NCBI GenBank assembly: GCA_041679065.1
Contig: JBBABI010000051.1
Location: 1 to 8,333 of the forward strand
Source: CAJBLF01 sp041679065
GTDB lineage: Bacteria; Patescibacteriota; Gracilibacteria; Absconditabacterales; Absconditicoccaceae
Length of the DNA stretch: 8,333 nt
Direction of reading: 5' to 3'
The notes below the pieces were generated by a model. That model did no database searches. It had not been told where the DNA came from and saw only the letters and a program-made list of their open reading frames with translations. The position numbers and the translations under genes are program-made. This document shows positions 6,958 to 8,333 of this stretch, one piece after another; positions within the stretch are counted from its first letter, which is position 1; each line of letters begins with the position of its first letter.

Positions 6958-7000
6958 TCTCTGTTTATGATGTAAAAGTTCGTTTGGATTGTATTCTTCG

Positions 7001-7080
7001 TCGAACAAAATCGAACAAAATCGAACAAAGTCGTACAAAATCGAATAAAATCGGGCATGGTCGGACAAAGTTGTACAAAA
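7001..7080 (+). repeat. Tandem array of eight 10-bp units (TCGAACAAAA)
   Basis: Eight decamers run without a gap: TCGAACAAAA twice, then variants such as TCGTACAAAA, TCGAATAAAA and TTGTACAAAA. The units nearest the glycosyltransferase are identical; the far ones have diverged. The array fills the gap between the four-helix-bundle stop codon (7084-7086) and the point where glycosyltransferase homology begins. Most units carry an A-run in the same phase, close to the DNA helical repeat. Confidence 0.92.
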
Positions 7081-7083
7081 TCG

Positions 7084-7455
7084 TTATTTATCTTTAGTTT
7101 TTTCCTTTAAGTATTTAATGAAATTATAAATTTTGGTTGATAATGTCATGCATCTGTATTTAAAGTCTGTGAATTGTTTCTCATCAATATAATTAAATTT
7201 CATTGCTGAATATAACATGCTTCTCACTTCGCCACACGATCATTTGGAATAATAAAGGAAATGAATGAATTCCTTGTTCGATCATCTTTCATATCCTTCT
7301 GCAATGTTATTGGTGATTGACATTACAGCTCTCATCATCTGCGACTGAAAATCAAAAACCTTGAAATTCTTGTCATAGAAAATCTTTCATAAATCATACA
7401 CTAGCTCATTCCCCATTTTCCAAATTTCCAAATCCTCGAAGTTCGTTTTGTTCAT
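7084..7455 (-). CDS. Four-helix-bundle protein (23S rRNA intervening-sequence protein / Avd-like)
   Basis: A 123-residue protein of the family found as ORFs within 23S rRNA intervening sequences in several bacteria and related to Avd of diversity-generating retroelements. Family marks: FEDLEIWKMGNELVYDLGKIF (first helix, 6-26), FQSQMMRAVMSITNNIAEGYERGSNKEF (37-63, with the typical NIAEGY-RGS turn), FLYYSKGSCGEVRSML (66-81), then ending IYNFIKYLK. Length is normal. Glycines 23, 58 and 72 are encoded by TGA; G58 and G72 are family-conserved. The molecular role of free-standing members is not established; a nucleic-acid or ribosome-associated role is usually assumed. It is not inside an rRNA here. 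Decamer repeats enclose it in inverted orientation, and its first codons themselves (7441-7453) look like a decamer unit, suggesting a small mobile cassette. No Shine-Dalgarno sequence. Confidence 0.9.
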
Positions 7456-7495
7456 TTAGAGTTTTGAAAATGTAAATAAAAAGCTATTTCTTCAC

Positions 7496-7545
7496 GATTT
7501 TTGACAATTTTTCTCTATTTTTGACGATTTTTGACCATTCTCGTC
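7496..7545 (-). repeat. 10-bp tandem repeat overlapping the trmD 3' end
   Basis: On the minus strand four units (7496-7535) follow GTCAAAAATC with variants, and a degenerate fifth ends at 7545. The unit differs from GTACAAAATC, a rotation of units in the 7001-7080 array, at 2 of 10 positions, but it is on the other strand. Together the two arrays bracket the four-helix-bundle gene as inverted repeats. The array encodes the last TrmD residues and its stop codon. Confidence 0.75.
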
Positions 7546-8246
7546 TTACTTTTTCTCCATTCTTCAATCTTCTTATGATGGCCGCTTAATAATATTTTCG
7601 GCACTTTCATTCCCATCACCGCTTCCGGATGGGTATATTGCGGATATTCCAGATTGTTCATATGTTCTTTGATATTATAACTTTCATCTTGCCGGCTGGA
7701 TTCTTCTTTGATGACGCCGGGGATAAGTCTTGTAATCGCCTCAATCATCACCATCGCTGGCACTTCGCCCCCGAGCGTCACGAATTGGCCGATGGAGATT
7801 TTCTCGAAATTCTTCGGATACTTCTTTTTCATATACTGCTCGAAACGATAGTCGATACCTTCATATCTGGTGCAGACAAAAATCAAATGCTGAACTTTCG
7901 ATAATGCGTGAGCTTCCTTTTGGGTGAAAACTTTCTTCGCGGGACTTAATAGAAGGATGTGGAAAGGTGGAAAGGTGGAAACATGGAAACGTGATGGTGT
8001 TTTTTTTGTCTTGATAGACTTTATGATCTTCTCTACTGCTTGTATCGCAGGAAGTGCTTTCATGAGTAATCCTGCTCATCCCCCATAAATGGTGTCATCC
8101 ACTTTCTGATGCTTATCTGGGCAGAATGATCTCGGATTGACGAAATGGAATTTCAAAATCTTCTTCTCTTGCGCTTTCTGGATAAGTGAAGTTTCTAAGA
8201 AACTTTGGAATATATCTGGGAAAATGGAGATGATATGAATATGCAT
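7515..8246 (-). CDS. trmD: tRNA (guanine37-N1)-methyltransferase TrmD
   Basis: TrmD methylates N1 of guanosine 37 next to the anticodon of tRNAs with G36, using SAM, and prevents +1 frameshifting. It is a homodimeric trefoil-knot (SPOUT) enzyme. Motifs: HIISIFPDIFQSFLETS at 4-20, DDTIYGGGAGLLMK at 50-63 with one Gly from TGA, LLLSPAKK at 98-105, RYEGID at 127-132, SIGQFVTLGGEVPA at 151-164, TRLIPGV at 172-178 and the catalytic-region Asp in RQDESY (D187), then LLSGHH and EEWR. The length is 243 residues (E. coli about 255). Two oddities: residues 86-96 are encoded by four octamer repeats inserted before the knot strand, and the C-terminal tail after EEWR is short and ends in decamer repeats. 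Apart from these the core looks intact. Usual partners rpsP, rimM and rplS are not in the window. The ATG at 8246 starts right at family homology. Confidence 0.95.
7959..7990 (+). repeat. Four octamer units inside the trmD coding sequence
   Basis: GTGGAAAG twice, then GTGGAAAC and ATGGAAAC, in exact 8-bp register and the same family as the large array. On the trmD strand they encode RFHVSTFPPFH, a peptide unlike any TrmD segment I know, at the junction between the second helix region and the LLLSP strand. The insertion keeps the reading frame together with neighbouring bases. Confidence 0.9.
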
Positions 8247-8271
8247 AGGGGCTTTTTGGAATAAAAATCCA

Positions 8272-8333
8272 GTGCAGAGTGTATAGTGCAGAGAAAAATC
8301 TTAACCCTGAACTATAAACTATGAACTCTGAAC
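8272..8333 (+). repeat. Heptamer repeats upstream of trmD, running off the window
   Basis: Two short 7-bp arrays: GTGCAGA, GTGTATA, GTGCAGA at 8272-8292, and TAACCCT, GAACTAT, AAACTAT, GAACTCT, GAAC... at 8302-8333. The second is cut by the window edge. Both unit types also occur in the RNase J insertion (1633-1688), where the GCAGA type appears as its complement. No gene is visible between trmD and the window end. Confidence 0.65.

Noticed and set aside
7084..7455. A 23S rRNA intervening sequence around the four-helix-bundle gene
   Set aside because: The flanks are trmD and a glycosyltransferase; no rRNA sequence is seen on either side.
7629..7904. Plus-strand ORF of 91 residues opposite trmD
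   Set aside because: Antisense to conserved TrmD motifs and without family resemblance.

Overview
The window comes from a bacterium that reads UGA as glycine (genetic code 25). That points to Candidatus Gracilibacteria (BD1-5/GN02) or Absconditabacteria (SR1). I placed 39 in-frame TGA codons in seven genes on both strands, and many fall exactly on invariant glycines, such as THGH in RNase J, YGGG in TrmD and EGYERGS in a four-helix-bundle protein. Read with TGA as stop, the region looks like a field of broken genes. Read with code 25 it resolves into eight ORFs ending in TAA or TAG, one of them running off the left edge. None of the seven starts I could judge has a convincing Shine-Dalgarno sequence.

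Layout, left to right. Minus strand: the N-terminal part of a type I restriction-modification methyltransferase (hsdM, cut by the window edge) and a class I SAM-dependent O-methyltransferase. A structured hairpin-rich intergenic element and a near-consensus -10 box lie between the divergent O-methyltransferase and RNase J genes. Plus strand: RNase J with a long disordered Pro/Gln-rich N-terminal extension, a 352-bp tandem array of 8-bp units, then a RecB/Cas4-like PD-(D/E)XK nuclease with a probable 4Fe-4S cluster. A terminator between convergent genes follows. Minus strand again: a small unknown protein, a REP/BIME-like palindromic element, a GT-B glycosyltransferase whose two domains are in swapped order, a four-helix-bundle (23S rRNA intervening-sequence / Avd-like) gene enclosed by inverted 10-bp tandem repeats, and trmD.

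The most unusual aspect is a set of short tandem repeats with unit lengths of 7, 8 and 10 bp. They occupy intergenic spaces and also lie inside or across genes: octamers are translated inside TrmD, heptamers inside the RNase J extension, and decamers run over the TrmD 3' end and up to the 5' edge of the glycosyltransferase. The 44-unit octamer array has no TAA or TAG in any frame on either strand, so under code 25 it is open in all six frames. This would let such arrays sit in genes without stopping translation.

Functionally the genes are mixed: RNA processing (RNase J), tRNA modification (TrmD), DNA restriction or repair (HsdM, the nuclease) and cell-surface glycan synthesis (glycosyltransferase). 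They do not form one pathway. The window is best read as a housekeeping region heavily remodelled by small repeats. No tRNA, rRNA, CRISPR array or transposase was seen.
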